64,000 nt of DNA from Novosphingobium sp. Rr 2-17 (GTDB lineage Bacteria; Pseudomonadota; Alphaproteobacteria; Sphingomonadales; Sphingomonadaceae), in assembly GCF_000272475.1 (NCBI RefSeq), contig NZ_AKFJ01000005.1, positions 62,001-126,000 of the forward strand, given 5' to 3'. Made by a program: the position numbers and the translations under genes. A model generated the notes under the pieces. The model saw only the letters and a program-made list of their open reading frames with translations, searched no databases and was not told the DNA's origin. Below, in pieces: positions 36,766-46,706 of the stretch (position 1 is its first letter; each line of letters opens with the position of its first letter).

Positions 36766-38601
36766 TTACCTCGTAAGGAGATGGGCAGGCGCATCGCGCA
36801 AACCAATTAGCGCCAGTTCTTCCTCGGTCCGGTGACACAGGATGCTGTTTCCGGCAGACATGCGGCGCAGCGGCGGCAGCACGGTTTCGCACCTGCCTGG
36901 TATCGCCATCATGCAACGCGGCAGGAAGCGGCACAGCTCCAGCTGTTCCGGCATATGCGCGAAAGGCGCTGTCCCAAGGGTGCTTTCGTCGGCCAGCCAG
37001 TCCGTTCGCATCTCCGGCACCGAAGAGATGAGCAGATCGGTGTAGGGATGAAACGGCGCGGCGGCATAGCTGTCGCAAGAGCCGCTCTCTACCCGCGTCC
37101 CCTTGTAGAGCACGACGATTTCGTCGCACAGCGCCTTCACCGTTGCGATATCATGGCTGATGAAGAGATAGGCGACGCCCAGATCGCGCCGCAGTTCCGC
37201 CAGCAAATCCAGGATCGCGCCGCGCACGACCGTGTCGAGGGCGGAGGTCACCTCGTCGCAAAGGATGACGTCGGGTTCCGCGGCCAGCGCCCGCGCCAGA
37301 TTGACGCGTTGCTTCTGCCCACCCGACAATTCGCTGCAACGCCGATCGACAACCCCGGCGGGCAGCCGGATAAGGTCGAGCAGCCGGGCCACGCGTCGCT
37401 TCGCTTCCGCGCCGTTCACGCCATGATAAAAGCACAACACGCGGCTGAGGATGTCCCCTACGCTATGGGCGGGGTTCAGCGCGACGTCGGCATTCTGGAA
37501 GACGATCTGCACGCGGCGCAATTGCTCGCGGCTACGGCCCGCCACAGTGGGAGCAAGCGGCGTCCCGTCCAGCAAGACCGTTCCGGCGGTCGGCGCGAGC
37601 AGCCCGGCCACAACGCGCGCGACGGTGGACTTGCCCGACCCCGATTCACCGATCACGCCAACGGCAGCGCCCTTGCCAATGGTCAGGTTGACGTCGCTCA
37701 GCACCGGGTTGGCAGGTCGGCCAGCCTTGTCCACTGGGCCGTAACCGGCGAAAACCCCTTTGACCGCCAGTAGCGGCTCAGCCGAACGCGCGGTGGGGGC
37801 TTTCGCCGCGACTACCGGCTTGGCCGCCGCCATCAACGTCCGGGTATAATCGTGCGCCGGCGCTTCCAATATCTGGCGGACCGCATTTTGTTCACGCACC
37901 CGGCCGCGATTAAGGACCAGGATATGGTCCGCCATCTGCGCCACCACCGCCAGATCGTGCGACACGTAGATGCCGGTAGCGCCTTGCTCGCGCACAACGC
38001 GGCGAAAGGCCTGCAGCACTTCCACTTGCGTGGTCACGTCGAGCGCGGTGGTCGGCTCGTCGAAGATGACGAGATCGGGCTTGGTGATGAGCGCCATCGC
38101 GGCCATCAACCGCTGAAGCTGGCCGCCCGACAATTCGTGAGGGTAGCGGTTGCCGATCGTGTCGGGGGCCGGCAGCGCAAGCGCGCGGAACAGTTCGACC
38201 GCGCGCTTGCGGGCGGCGGCGGCCGACGCGGTGCGGTGGATCAGCGCCGGCTCGATCACCTGGTCGATGACCCGGCGTGACGGGTTGAACGCCGCCGCCG
38301 CGCTCTGGGCGACATAGGTGATTAGGTGGCCGCGCTGCGCGGCGAGCGAAGCGGTGCCTTGTCCGGCAAGGCTGGCGTCGCCGACGCGTATGTCGCCGCC
38401 GATGACGGCCCCACCCCGGCCATAACCCATCAGCGCGAGCGCGATGGTCGTCTTGCCGGACCCGGATTCGCCGATCAGCGCCAACATCTGTCCACGCGGA
38501 ACAACGAAGGAGACATCATCGACGATGCGCAGCGGCGCGCCATCGGGGCCGCGCACGGTGACGGACAGACCATTGACTTCCACGTGGGGCAACTGCGTCA
38601 T
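36766..38601 (-). CDS. Peptide/opine ABC transporter, fused double ATPase (DppD-DppF type)
   Basis: 611 residues with two complete ABC domains. Domain 1 (about 6-250) has Walker A GESGSGKTTIA, LSGGQLQRLMAAMAL and DLVIFDEPTTALD. Domain 2 (about 290-530) has GESGSGKSTVAR, LSGGQKQRVNLARAL and VILCDEVTSALD. A C-terminal oligopeptide-type extension (about 545-600) carries CRFLPRCMMAIPGRCE with the Cys cluster typical of DppD/OppF. It energises the importer with the two permeases upstream. Start overlaps the permease stop by four bases. Confidence 0.9.
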   Translation of the reverse strand: MTQLPHVEVNGLSVTVRGPDGAPLRIVDDVSFVVPRGQMLALIGESGSGKTTIALALMGYGRGGAVIGGDIRVGDASLAGQGTASLAAQRGHLITYVAQSAAAAFNPSRRVIDQVIEPALIHRTASAAAARKRAVELFRALALPAPDTIGNRYPHELSGGQLQRLMAAMALITKPDLVIFDEPTTALDVTTQVEVLQAFRRVVREQGATGIYVSHDLAVVAQMADHILVLNRGRVREQNAVRQILEAPAHDYTRTLMAAAKPVVAAKAPTARSAEPLLAVKGVFAGYGPVDKAGRPANPVLSDVNLTIGKGAAVGVIGESGSGKSTVARVVAGLLAPTAGTVLLDGTPLAPTVAGRSREQLRRVQIVFQNADVALNPAHSVGDILSRVLCFYHGVNGAEAKRRVARLLDLIRLPAGVVDRRCSELSGGQKQRVNLARALAAEPDVILCDEVTSALDTVVRGAILDLLAELRRDLGVAYLFISHDIATVKALCDEIVVLYKGTRVESGSCDSYAAAPFHPYTDLLISSVPEMRTDWLADESTLGTAPFAHMPEQLELCRFLPRCMMAIPGRCETVLPPLRRMSAGNSILCHRTEEELALIGLRDAPAHLLTR

Positions 38602-39425
38602 TTCACGCCCCCTTGCGTGGCAGCGTCGATCAGCAGGTTGACGCCGACCGTCAGCGTGGCGATCGCCGTCGCGGGCACCAGGATGGCTAGAGCGCCTTCC
38701 GCCAGGCCCGACACATTCTCACGCACCAGCGAGCCCAGGTCCGCGTCGGGCGGCTGAAGACCGAGGCCAAGGAAACTCAAGCCTGACAGCAGCAGCACGA
38801 TGAATACGAAGCGCAGGCCGATGTCGGCGAACAACGTGCGGATCATGTTGGGCAGCATTTCGACCAGCGCGATATGCAGCCGCCCCTCGCCCCGCGCGCG
38901 CGCCACCTCGACATAATCGAGTTGCGCCAGCCCCACCGCCAGCGACCGCGCGATACGGAAGTTCCCCGGCACATACGTGATCGCCACGATGAGCGTCAGC
39001 AGAACCAGCGAAGAACCGAACGCGGCGACCAGCACCAGCGCGAAAATCTTGCTGGGAATGGAAATGAGCGTGTCCATTGCCCGCGACAGCAGTTCGTCGA
39101 GCCAGCGCGGCCCGACAGCAGCGGTCAGGGCAAGGCCCGTACCGATCGTCGCCGCGATGGCGACCGCCATGAGTGAAAGGCCAACGGTGAACCGCCCCCC
39201 CACGAGCAGCCGGCTGAGCACGTCGCGCCCCAAAAAGTCGCTTCCCAGCCAGAACCGGCTGCTCGCGCCCGCGAAGACTTCCTCGCTGACGAAGGCGCCG
39301 GGCGGATAAGGCGCAATGAGCGGCCCCACAAGCGCGGCGACGATCCAGAAGCAGACGAGGGCAAGGCCGATCTTGCCAGACAATGGCAGGGCCAGGACGT
39401 GGCGAAAGAAAGTCTGTCGCGTCAT
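38598..39425 (-). CDS. ABC transporter permease, DppC type
   Basis: 275 residues. An N-terminal membrane helix (about 14-36), the OppC-type periplasmic loop FWLGSDFLGRDVLSRLLVGGR, and five further helices; the EAA-type coupling motif appears in YVEVARARGEGRLHIALVEMLPN. It forms half of the membrane channel with the DppB-type gene, overlapping both neighbours by four bases in a tightly coupled operon. Confidence 0.89.
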   Translation of the reverse strand: MTRQTFFRHVLALPLSGKIGLALVCFWIVAALVGPLIAPYPPGAFVSEEVFAGASSRFWLGSDFLGRDVLSRLLVGGRFTVGLSLMAVAIAATIGTGLALTAAVGPRWLDELLSRAMDTLISIPSKIFALVLVAAFGSSLVLLTLIVAITYVPGNFRIARSLAVGLAQLDYVEVARARGEGRLHIALVEMLPNMIRTLFADIGLRFVFIVLLLSGLSFLGLGLQPPDADLGSLVRENVSGLAEGALAILVPATAIATLTVGVNLLIDAATQGGVK

Positions 39426-40402
39426 CCGTGTCGCAGCCTTGGGTTGGCGAGGATCGCGACCGTGTCGGCGATCAGCACGAGTAGCAGGTAGGCGGCGCAG
39501 AAGATCATGGCGCAGGCCTGCAGCAACGGCATGTCGCGCGAAGTGACCGCGTTGACCATCAGGCTGGCGAGCCCCGGATAGCTGAAGATCGTTTCCACGA
39601 TGATCGCACCTCCGAACAGATAGGACAGGCTGAGCGCCATGGCGTTGATAATGGGGCCGACCGCGTTGGGCAGGACGTGGTGCACGATCAGCCGGCCCGA
39701 CGACATGCCCTTCAACCGCGCCATTTCGACGTAAGGCCGATCAAGCTCCGCGATGATCGCCGCGCGGATCATGCGGCCCAGTTGCACGATCACGCCAACG
39801 GCCAGCACCATCACCGGCATTGCATAAGCGCGCAGAAATTCGGCCAGCGTCGGGTCTTGCGGCACCAGCGCGATCGAGGGGAGCCACAGCAACTCAACGG
39901 AAAAGATCATCACCGCGATCGTCGCCACCAGAAATTCGGGCAGCGCGACCATCGACAGGGTCAGCACATTGAGCGCGCGGTCGAGCTTGCGCCCACGCGC
40001 CACCGCCGAGGCGATCCCGATCAGGAAAGCGAACGGCACTGACACCAGGGCGGACAACGCGGCCAGGGTCAGCGTGTTGGGCAAGCGTTCGGAGATGATC
40101 TTGGCGACCGGCGTGTTCGCGACCATCGAATGGCCGGGATCGCCCATCGCCATCGCCCGAAGCCAGCGCGCGTAACGAACAGGGCCAGGCTGATCGAGCC
40201 CCATCTCGTGGCGCAGCGCCGCCACCTGCTCGGGCGTGGCGCTCTGGCCCAGCACTTCCTGCGCGGCGTCACCGGGCAAAAGCCCGCTGATCGTGAAGAT
40301 CACCAGCGACACCAGAAACAGCGTCAGCAACGCCAGGCCGATGCGCTTCACGATGAGGCTCAAAGGCCCCCGCCAGCGGGATACGGCAGCCGAAGCGCTC
40401 AT
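39422..40402 (-). CDS. ABC transporter permease, DppB type
   Basis: 326 residues from ATG 40402, which overlaps the binding-protein stop (ATGA); a second ATG four codons upstream is less likely. The DppB N-terminal helix (GLALLTLFLVSLVIFTISG) is followed by LPGDAAQEVLGQSATPEQVAALRHEMGLDQP, diagnostic of oligopeptide permeases, then five helices and the coupling loop YVEMARLKGMSSGRLIVHHVLPNA. Confidence 0.9.
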   Translation of the reverse strand: MSASAAVSRWRGPLSLIVKRIGLALLTLFLVSLVIFTISGLLPGDAAQEVLGQSATPEQVAALRHEMGLDQPGPVRYARWLRAMAMGDPGHSMVANTPVAKIISERLPNTLTLAALSALVSVPFAFLIGIASAVARGRKLDRALNVLTLSMVALPEFLVATIAVMIFSVELLWLPSIALVPQDPTLAEFLRAYAMPVMVLAVGVIVQLGRMIRAAIIAELDRPYVEMARLKGMSSGRLIVHHVLPNAVGPIINAMALSLSYLFGGAIIVETIFSYPGLASLMVNAVTSRDMPLLQACAMIFCAAYLLLVLIADTVAILANPRLRHG

Positions 40403-41937
40403 GCGTCCCACCATACATGCTCACCGAACGTATAGGCCATGAAGCCGCCTAGGGGGATTGGAAAAATGCCCTTAAGGCGACGGTCGAACCCATCTATCAG
40501 GCTGATGAAGACGGGGATGCCCACCCCGCCGTGCTGATGGACGATCCACTGCATTTCGCCGTAGATCGCCTTGCGCTGGGCTTCATCCGTCGATCGCCGC
40601 GCTTCCAGCAGCAGCCGGTCGAACCGACCATTGTTCCAGCCGGATTCGTTCGACAATGCCTTTGACTGGAAAAAGAGGCTGAACATCATATCGACGGTCG
40701 GGCGCGGGTTGACGTTCCCGAAGGTCAACGGGTGCTTCATCCAGTGCGACGCCCAATATCCGTCGCTAGGTACGCGGTTGATCGCCAGGTCGAGGCCAAT
40801 CTGTGCAGCATGTTCCTGCAGGATCGATCCCATGTCGACGGACATGTTCGCTGCCGGCGACACGTAGACCGGCAGACGTGTGTTCAACAAACCCGCGCGT
40901 TTTAGCAGAAAACGCGCGCGGTCGGGATCGAAGGAGCGCTGCGGAATGTCGGGGTTGTAGTAGGGGCTGAAGGGCGGAACCGGATGATCGTTGGCGATTG
41001 TCGCATAGCCCCGAAACAGCGCCCGCTTGATGAGTTCGCGGTCGAGCAGATATTTCATCGCCATGACGAAATCCGGGTTGCCCGTAGCCGGATGGTTGTG
41101 CCGCATGATGAGGTCGGTAAACAAGCCCGACTTGGTTTCCATCACGGCGTGGTTCGGCGATGCCCGCACCCGCTTGACCGATCCGGGGCTGACCGCATTG
41201 ATCATCTGCACATCGCCCGACAACAACGCATTGACCCGCGAGAGTTCGTCAGAGATCGCGATCACTTCGATCTCGTCGAGATAAGGGCGACCGGGCTTCC
41301 AGTAATTGGGATTGCGCCTCACGATGGTACGGATGCCCGGGGCGAAGGCGTGGCAGATGAACGGGCCGGTGCCGTTAGCCACGCTGAAGTCGCGTCGGCC
41401 ATTCTCCACGATAAGGAAATGCGGCTGCGCCAGGATCACGGGGAGATCGGAATTGGGGCCGGTCAGCCGTAGTTCCACGTCCAGCGGTCCGGTCTTGCGG
41501 GCACTGGAAAATTGCTCTGCCACTGCCTGCATCTTCGATCCCGTGGCGGGATCGCGATGGCGCATCAGCGAATAAACGACATCGTCGGCCGTCAGCGGCT
41601 TGCCGTTATGGAAATGCACGCCTTTGCGCAGGCGGAAATGCCAGACGATGTTGTCGCGCGTCTCGATCCGCTCGGCAAGGCCGGGTAGCGCCCGTAACTG
41701 ACCGTCATATTGGGTCAGACCGCTGTAGAGCAGATACAGCCGCATATAGTCGGTCGACAGATTGCCCTTGGCCGGGTCCAGCGTATCGGCAGTCGACGCC
41801 GCTACGCTGGCGACGCGGATGCGTCCCCCGATCCGGGGCTGGCCGATCACTCTACCTGCGCTGCCCATTGTCATTCCCGCAGCCAATCCCCCCAAAAGCA
41901 TGCGCCGGGAAAGATCGCTGGAAATGACATTGGCCAT
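40399..41937 (-). CDS. ABC transporter periplasmic substrate-binding protein (SBP family 5)
   Basis: 512 residues. A twin-arginine-like leader (SRRMLLGGLAAGMTMGSAG) precedes the family-5 domain: STADTLDPAKGNLSTDYMR, WHFRLRKGVHFHNGKPLTADDVVYS and NGTGPFICHAF. This class binds peptides, opines, nickel chelates or glycosides. It is the first gene of a five-gene operon with the permeases, ATPase and cyclodeaminase-type enzyme. The 220-bp gap upstream (41938-42157) holds the operator candidate at 42054. Confidence 0.88.
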   Translation of the reverse strand: MANVISSDLSRRMLLGGLAAGMTMGSAGRVIGQPRIGGRIRVASVAASTADTLDPAKGNLSTDYMRLYLLYSGLTQYDGQLRALPGLAERIETRDNIVWHFRLRKGVHFHNGKPLTADDVVYSLMRHRDPATGSKMQAVAEQFSSARKTGPLDVELRLTGPNSDLPVILAQPHFLIVENGRRDFSVANGTGPFICHAFAPGIRTIVRRNPNYWKPGRPYLDEIEVIAISDELSRVNALLSGDVQMINAVSPGSVKRVRASPNHAVMETKSGLFTDLIMRHNHPATGNPDFVMAMKYLLDRELIKRALFRGYATIANDHPVPPFSPYYNPDIPQRSFDPDRARFLLKRAGLLNTRLPVYVSPAANMSVDMGSILQEHAAQIGLDLAINRVPSDGYWASHWMKHPLTFGNVNPRPTVDMMFSLFFQSKALSNESGWNNGRFDRLLLEARRSTDEAQRKAIYGEMQWIVHQHGGVGIPVFISLIDGFDRRLKGIFPIPLGGFMAYTFGEHVWWDA

Positions 41938-42053
41938 AGGGATGTCCCTGTTTCTTCACATTGATGCGCTACGGCATGGCTGTGGCACTGCGACCGAGCG
42001 TATCGCGATTACCAATATATCTCTGCCGATTTGCCGGTGCAGGCCAGCATAGC

Positions 42054-42070
42054 CCGGCATCTCGTGCCGG
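42054..42070. promoter_or_regulatory. Candidate operator upstream of the ABC importer operon
   Basis: Perfect palindrome CCGGCA-TCTCG-TGCCGG, 117-133 bp upstream of the binding-protein start. Same CGGCA-N5-TGCCG geometry as the site before the aminotransferase-Lrp unit. Confidence 0.55.
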
Positions 42071-42157
42071 CTGGTCAGCAGTTTCTGCGGCGCTACGCCT
42101 CACCCGTGATACGCCCGCCACGGGGAGCGGATCACGCCACCCCCGGTCCGAAGTATT

Positions 42158-43363
42158 TCAGAAGTATTTAAGCCACGCAATGTCGCGACGGCGGCGCTTC
42201 AGTCGGGCAAACCAAGCCGTGGGAATATAAAGCGGCACGATCATCGCCATATACCACACAAAGACCCAATTATAATTTTCCAGTACGAAGTTCGTGCCAT
42301 GATTGGGACCGAAGATCGCCAGAGCGCTATGGTAGAGGATCCGCAATACGGCGAGGTGAAACAAGTAGAAGAACATGGGCGCCCCGCCGAAGACGGCAAG
42401 GGCAGCGATCAATTTGGACTCCTTGATCCGTTCGAACAGGACCAACAGCAGCGCACCGCTGCCCAGCGTGGGCAGAAGGAACTGCAGCGACGGCGGATAT
42501 TTGGTCATCGAAATGAAGCTTACCGCCGTGCGAAGCGCATCGCCCTGAACCGGATGCCAGGGCTTGTCACCGTAGACATTGAGCAGCCGCAGCACGACGA
42601 ACGCGGCAATCATGCCGAAGCCTAGGATCAGCAGCCTACGCTGGCGCGTCGCCGGATCGACCTCAGGCCGAAACCAGGGTCCGATGCCGAAACCTAGCGA
42701 TATGACGCCCAGCCATGGCAGAATCGGATAAGTCGTCTTCGCCACAAAGCCGAATGGTAGAAGGATGGTGTCGCGCTGGTGCAGCAATGCCCACAGCGGA
42801 AAGAAAGGGTCGCCCTGTGTCAGATGGATGGGGTCCAGCAGATTGTGAAGGCAAACGAGCGCGAGGCCGACCCCGATCAGCACCGGGCGCGGCAGGCGCA
42901 TCAGCGCGGCGAGCGCGATCATGCAGATGCCGATACACCAGATCACCTGCAGCCAGAATGTCGGCTGCGGCACGATCCCCCAATAGAGGGGCGAAAGGAA
43001 AAGGATTTCGAACGCTATCAACAGCAGGCCCCGCTTCAGCAGATAGCTGGTCGTCTCTTGCACCGTGTGATTGACGCTGAACAAGTAGACACCCAGGCCC
43101 GTCAGCCCGACGAAGATCGGGGCGCAGAAGCTGACGGCGAAACGGGCAAAGCCCATGGCCGGCAGGGCCAATCGCGCATCGTAGGGGTCGGTCACCGCCA
43201 GATGCGTGAACCACGTCTCGCGCAGATGGTCGAGCAGCATCAGCACCATCACAAAGCCGCGCAAGGCGTCGATATTCTGAAGCCGTCCCGTCACGGCCGC
43301 CGCCGGTGTTCGCCGCGCGTCGGTCGCGAAGCTATCATATGTCATCGAAGCCCTGCTAGCCAT
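42158..43363 (-). CDS. DUF1624-family (HGSNAT-like) membrane protein
   Basis: 401 residues. ATG 43363 and ATG 43345 both have plausible ribosome sites. RLQNIDALRGFVMVLMLLDH is the hallmark start, with HLRETWFTHLAV and the conserved His that in heparan-alpha-glucosaminide acetyltransferase takes acetyl from cytosolic acetyl-CoA. Ten or so membrane helices follow. Members are presumed membrane acyltransferases; substrate is unknown. In this block a periplasmic acylation of the imported compound, or reversal of it, is possible but unproved. Its own promoter region contains a degenerate operator site at 43449. Confidence 0.75.
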   Translation of the reverse strand: MASRASMTYDSFATDARRTPAAAVTGRLQNIDALRGFVMVLMLLDHLRETWFTHLAVTDPYDARLALPAMGFARFAVSFCAPIFVGLTGLGVYLFSVNHTVQETTSYLLKRGLLLIAFEILFLSPLYWGIVPQPTFWLQVIWCIGICMIALAALMRLPRPVLIGVGLALVCLHNLLDPIHLTQGDPFFPLWALLHQRDTILLPFGFVAKTTYPILPWLGVISLGFGIGPWFRPEVDPATRQRRLLILGFGMIAAFVVLRLLNVYGDKPWHPVQGDALRTAVSFISMTKYPPSLQFLLPTLGSGALLLVLFERIKESKLIAALAVFGGAPMFFYLFHLAVLRILYHSALAIFGPNHGTNFVLENYNWVFVWYMAMIVPLYIPTAWFARLKRRRRDIAWLKYF

Positions 43364-43448
43364 CTGCCATCCCCATAACCAAGCGGCGTAGATCCAAGCC
43401 GATCATGATGGTGTTGCAAAGTGACGTGTATCGAGTTTCACCCGGACT

Positions 43449-43463
43449 CGGCGCTTCCTGCCG
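43449..43463. promoter_or_regulatory. Candidate operator upstream of the DUF1624 gene
   Basis: CGGCG-CTTCC-TGCCG, one mismatch from the CGGCA-N5-TGCCG palindrome, 86-100 bp upstream of ATG 43363. Supported only by its similarity and position. Confidence 0.4.
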
Positions 43464-43533
43464 GTGCCACCACTATGCGTGAAATATAATAGCGCCGCGC
43501 AATTCGGGCAGGCGATCGGCGGCTTCGCTACTA

Positions 43534-44685
43534 TCACCGCGCCCGCAGATGCCGCTCGGCCAGCGCCACATGCAGCCGCACACCCAGTTCCAGAACATCA
43601 TCGTTGAAGTCGTAATGCGGATTGTGCAGCGGCACCGCCCCATCCGATTTCGCCTGCCCTAACCAGATATAGGCGCCCTTGCAGGCCTGCAGCATGAAAG
43701 AGAAATCTTCCGAGGTGAACGCCGGCTCAGGCGCCAGCAGCGCGTTGCCGACGGTCGCCGCCGCAGCCAGGGCTTCCTGCGCGGCCTCCGCATCGTTGAT
43801 GGTCGAGGGATAATAACGATCGTAAGCGACCGTTGCGGTAACCTCCCCGGCCAGCGCGACGCCCGCTGCCATCTCGCGGATCGACGCCTCGATCCGGTCC
43901 TGCACCTGCGGGTCGAACGTGCGGACGGTGCCCGACAGGGTCACGACCGCGGGGATGACATTATGCGTATGGCCGCCGTGGATCTGCGTGAGCGAAACCA
44001 CCGCCGATGCTGTCGGCGCAACCCGGCGCGATACGATGGTGTTCAATTGCTGCGCCAGCGCGGCCGCAGCAAGAATGGCGTCCGGCGTATCGTGCGGGAT
44101 CGCGGCATGGCCGCCGCGCCCTTCCAGTCTGATCTCGAACTTGTCGGCCGCCCCCATGATCGGCCCCGGCCGGGTGGCGATCGTCCCGGCAGGCAGATCG
44201 GGCCAATTGTGCAAGGCGAAGACCCGCTCACAGGGGAAGCGATCGAACAGCCCCTCCCGCACCATTTCGCGCGCGCCGCCTTGCCCTTCCTCGGCGGGCT
44301 GGAAGAAGAAGTTGATCGTGCCGTCGAAATTGCGGGTCCGCGCCAGATGCTGCGCGGCGCCCAGCAGCATGGCGACATGCCCGTCATGCCCGCACCCGTG
44401 GAAATGACCCGGCGTGCGGCTGGCGTATGGCAGGTTGGTCTGCTCGTCGATCGGCAGCGCATCCATGTCGGCCCGCAATCCGATGCTGCGCTCCGAAGTA
44501 CCGTTCCGAAGCACCCCGACGACACCGGTCCGACCGATTCCTTCGTGCACCTCCAGCCCCCGCAGGCGCAGTTGCTCGGCGATCCGGCCGGCGGTGCGAT
44601 GCTCGCAAAAGCCCAGTTCCGGGTGGGCGTGAATGTCGCGGCGGAAGGTGACGAGCGGTTCGATCAGATCGGCAATCTCGGTCAT
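43534..44685 (-). CDS. M20 amidohydrolase (hippurate hydrolase / N-acyl amino acid deacylase type)
   Basis: 383 residues. FRRDIHAHPELGFCEHRT, IGLRADMDALPIDEQTNLPYAS, HGCGHDGHVAMLLGAAQ (metal ligands) and FQPAEEGQGGAREMV (catalytic Glu) are the signatures of M20D amidohydrolases. It removes an acyl group from an N-acyl amino acid or amine, releasing a free amine for the aminotransferase two genes upstream. It lies 14 bp after the Lrp gene. DoeB of ectoine catabolism is a related deacetylase, a possible analogue. Confidence 0.85.
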   Translation of the reverse strand: MTEIADLIEPLVTFRRDIHAHPELGFCEHRTAGRIAEQLRLRGLEVHEGIGRTGVVGVLRNGTSERSIGLRADMDALPIDEQTNLPYASRTPGHFHGCGHDGHVAMLLGAAQHLARTRNFDGTINFFFQPAEEGQGGAREMVREGLFDRFPCERVFALHNWPDLPAGTIATRPGPIMGAADKFEIRLEGRGGHAAIPHDTPDAILAAAALAQQLNTIVSRRVAPTASAVVSLTQIHGGHTHNVIPAVVTLSGTVRTFDPQVQDRIEASIREMAAGVALAGEVTATVAYDRYYPSTINDAEAAQEALAAAATVGNALLAPEPAFTSEDFSFMLQACKGAYIWLGQAKSDGAVPLHNPHYDFNDDVLELGVRLHVALAERHLRAR

Positions 44686-44699
44686 GGATATCGTCTCGC

Positions 44700-45194
44700 C
44701 TATCGATCTTCACCAAACAGGTTCTGAATCGGGTAATGATATTTGATGAAAGGGGACTTGATCACGATGTAGCTGAAATACTTTTCGATGCCGTAACCGC
44801 CTTCCAACATCCCTTCGATGATCGACTGGTAATGCCCCACGCCTCGCGTCACGAATTTCAGCAGATAGTCGTAGCCGCCGCTCACCAGATGGCATTCGAC
44901 GATCTCGTCCAACTTTCGGATGCGCGCCTCGAACCGAGAAAAATCGCCCGCACGATGTTCCGTCAGCGTTACTTCTGTGAAGACGGTCAGATATTCTCCC
45001 AGCTTGTGCAGGTTGATGTGCGCACCGTAGCCGGTGATGTATCCCGCTTTCTCGAGCCGCTTCACACGAGTCAAGCAAGGGCTGGGTGACAAGCCAACCG
45101 CGTCGGCCAGTTCGACGTTAGTGACACGGCCAGACTGTTGCAGCTGCGTGAGGATCTTGAGATCGATCCTGTCCAGTCTGGGTCCACCAAACAT
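44700..45194 (-). CDS. Lrp/AsnC-family transcriptional regulator
   Basis: 164 residues. The N-terminal winged helix (about 6-60) has LDRIDLKILTQLQQSGRVTN and VGLSPSPCLTRVKRLEKAGYI. The C-terminal effector domain (about 70-150) has VFTEVTLTEHRAGDF and VECHLVSGGYDYLLKFVTRG, the amino-acid-binding region. It is the only regulator in the 26-kb block, placed between the aminotransferase and the amidohydrolase. It likely senses an amino acid intermediate and controls the block through the palindromes listed here (inference). Confidence 0.9.
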   Translation of the reverse strand: MFGGPRLDRIDLKILTQLQQSGRVTNVELADAVGLSPSPCLTRVKRLEKAGYITGYGAHINLHKLGEYLTVFTEVTLTEHRAGDFSRFEARIRKLDEIVECHLVSGGYDYLLKFVTRGVGHYQSIIEGMLEGGYGIEKYFSYIVIKSPFIKYHYPIQNLFGEDR

Positions 45195-45210
45195 ATCGTC
45201 CCCTTCTATA

Positions 45211-46599
45211 TCATCCGACCGCAGCGCGAATATCAGCGTCTTCCAGCAGGTCGTCCAGCGTTTTGCCGATCCGCGTGAAGATCATGTCCATCTCTTCGTC
45301 CGATGCGCACAGCGCGGGCGCGAGGCCGATGATATTGTCGCCAAAGGCGCGGAAGATGACCCCATTTTCATAACCTTTGGCGAACAAGCGATCCGGCAGT
45401 TTCAGAGCAGGATCGAACCGGTCCTTGCTCGCCTTGTCCGCCACCAGTTCGATCGCACCGAGCAGCCCCCGGCCGCGCGTATCGCCCACCATCGGATGGT
45501 CGGCGATGGCGGCCAGCCCCGCGTCGAACCGCGCGCCGACCTTGCGACCGTTCGCCAATATACCGCCTTCGGTGTAAAGACGCAGCACCTCCAGCCCGAC
45601 AGCCGCGCTTACCGGATGGCCCGAGTACGTCGCGCCATGTCCGATGACCAGATCGACCGCTGCGCCGTCGGCGATGCCTTGATAGACCTTGTCCGCCATC
45701 AGCACCGCGCCCATCGGCACATAGCCCGAGGTCAGCCCCTTGGCGACGGTCATAAGATCGGGGGATACGCCCTCCGCCTCGCAGGCGAACATCGGGCCGG
45801 TGCGACCGAAGGCGGTGATGACCTCGTCGGCCACCATCAAGATGCCCAGTTCGTCACACGTCGCGCGGATCGCCTTCAACCAGCCGACTGGCGGCACGAT
45901 AACCCCGCCCGAACCCTGGATCGGCTCGCAGAAGAAGGCCGCGACATTGTCCGCGCCCAGTTCCGCGACCTTGTCTTTCAACTGCTGCACCGAGCGCGCG
46001 ATGATCGCCGTGTCATCCCCCTCCAAGTCGCTGCGATAGGGATAGGGCGAGGGAATATGATGCTGCCAGCGTAGCGGGAGGTCGAAATTGCGGTGAAAGT
46101 TGGACAGCGCCGTCAAGCCCGCTCCGGTGCTGGTCGATCCGTGATAGCCGCGCTCAAGCGCGATGCACTGTTTCTTGTCAGGCTTGCCGATCGCGTTGAA
46201 ATAATGGGTGATATACCGGATCGCCGCATCGACTGCGTCTGATCCGCCCAGGGTAAAGTAGACGTGATCCAGCCCTTGGGGGCTAAGGTCGACCAGTCGC
46301 TGCGCCAGCCGTGCAGCCGGCTCGTTGCCGAAATGGAAGTAACCCGTCGCGTAGGGCAGGCGACGCATCTGCTCGGCCGCAACCTCGACGATGCTGTCAT
46401 GGCCATAGCCCACGTTCACGCACCACAGGCCCGCAAAGGCATCCAGCAACTCGCGACCATCCATGTCGGTCAGCCACATGCCCTTCCCGCTTTGAAGCAT
46501 GGTCGCGCCCCGCGCTTCGTGCGCCCGGAACGAGGTGACGGGATGGATCAGATGGTCGCGGTCAATATCAAGCAACGACCGATTGGAATGCAGCGTCAT
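45211..46599 (-). CDS. Class III PLP aminotransferase (putrescine/omega-amino acid type)
   Basis: 462 residues. HLIHPVTSFRAHEARGATML at the N terminus, YFTLGGSDAVDAAIRYITHYFN, AFFCEPIQGSGGVIVPP, the cofactor Asp in LMVADEVITAFGRTG, the PLP Lys in TVAKGLTSGYVPMG and HGATYSGHPVSAAVGLEVL match the SpuC/omega-transaminase branch. These transfer the terminal amine of diamines, beta-alanine or 4-aminobutyrate to pyruvate. With the succinate-semialdehyde-type dehydrogenase upstream it would convert an amino acid or diamine to an acid. First gene of the unit with lrp and amidohydrolase. Confidence 0.85.
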   Translation of the reverse strand: MTLHSNRSLLDIDRDHLIHPVTSFRAHEARGATMLQSGKGMWLTDMDGRELLDAFAGLWCVNVGYGHDSIVEVAAEQMRRLPYATGYFHFGNEPAARLAQRLVDLSPQGLDHVYFTLGGSDAVDAAIRYITHYFNAIGKPDKKQCIALERGYHGSTSTGAGLTALSNFHRNFDLPLRWQHHIPSPYPYRSDLEGDDTAIIARSVQQLKDKVAELGADNVAAFFCEPIQGSGGVIVPPVGWLKAIRATCDELGILMVADEVITAFGRTGPMFACEAEGVSPDLMTVAKGLTSGYVPMGAVLMADKVYQGIADGAAVDLVIGHGATYSGHPVSAAVGLEVLRLYTEGGILANGRKVGARFDAGLAAIADHPMVGDTRGRGLLGAIELVADKASKDRFDPALKLPDRLFAKGYENGVIFRAFGDNIIGLAPALCASDEEMDMIFTRIGKTLDDLLEDADIRAAVG

Positions 46600-46706
46600 C
46601 AGGGGACTCGCGGTAGTGGTGACGCTTCGAGCCTATCTTCGTGCTGCAGGGGGAAAGGCCGATATGCATAAGGCAGCGACGCGCCACCAGCCTTTGCGGG
46701 CAGGAA

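Noticed and set aside
42143..42168. Tandem AAGTATTT pair at the end of the DUF1624 gene
   Set aside because: Two copies of an eight-base word partly within coding sequence; likely chance.
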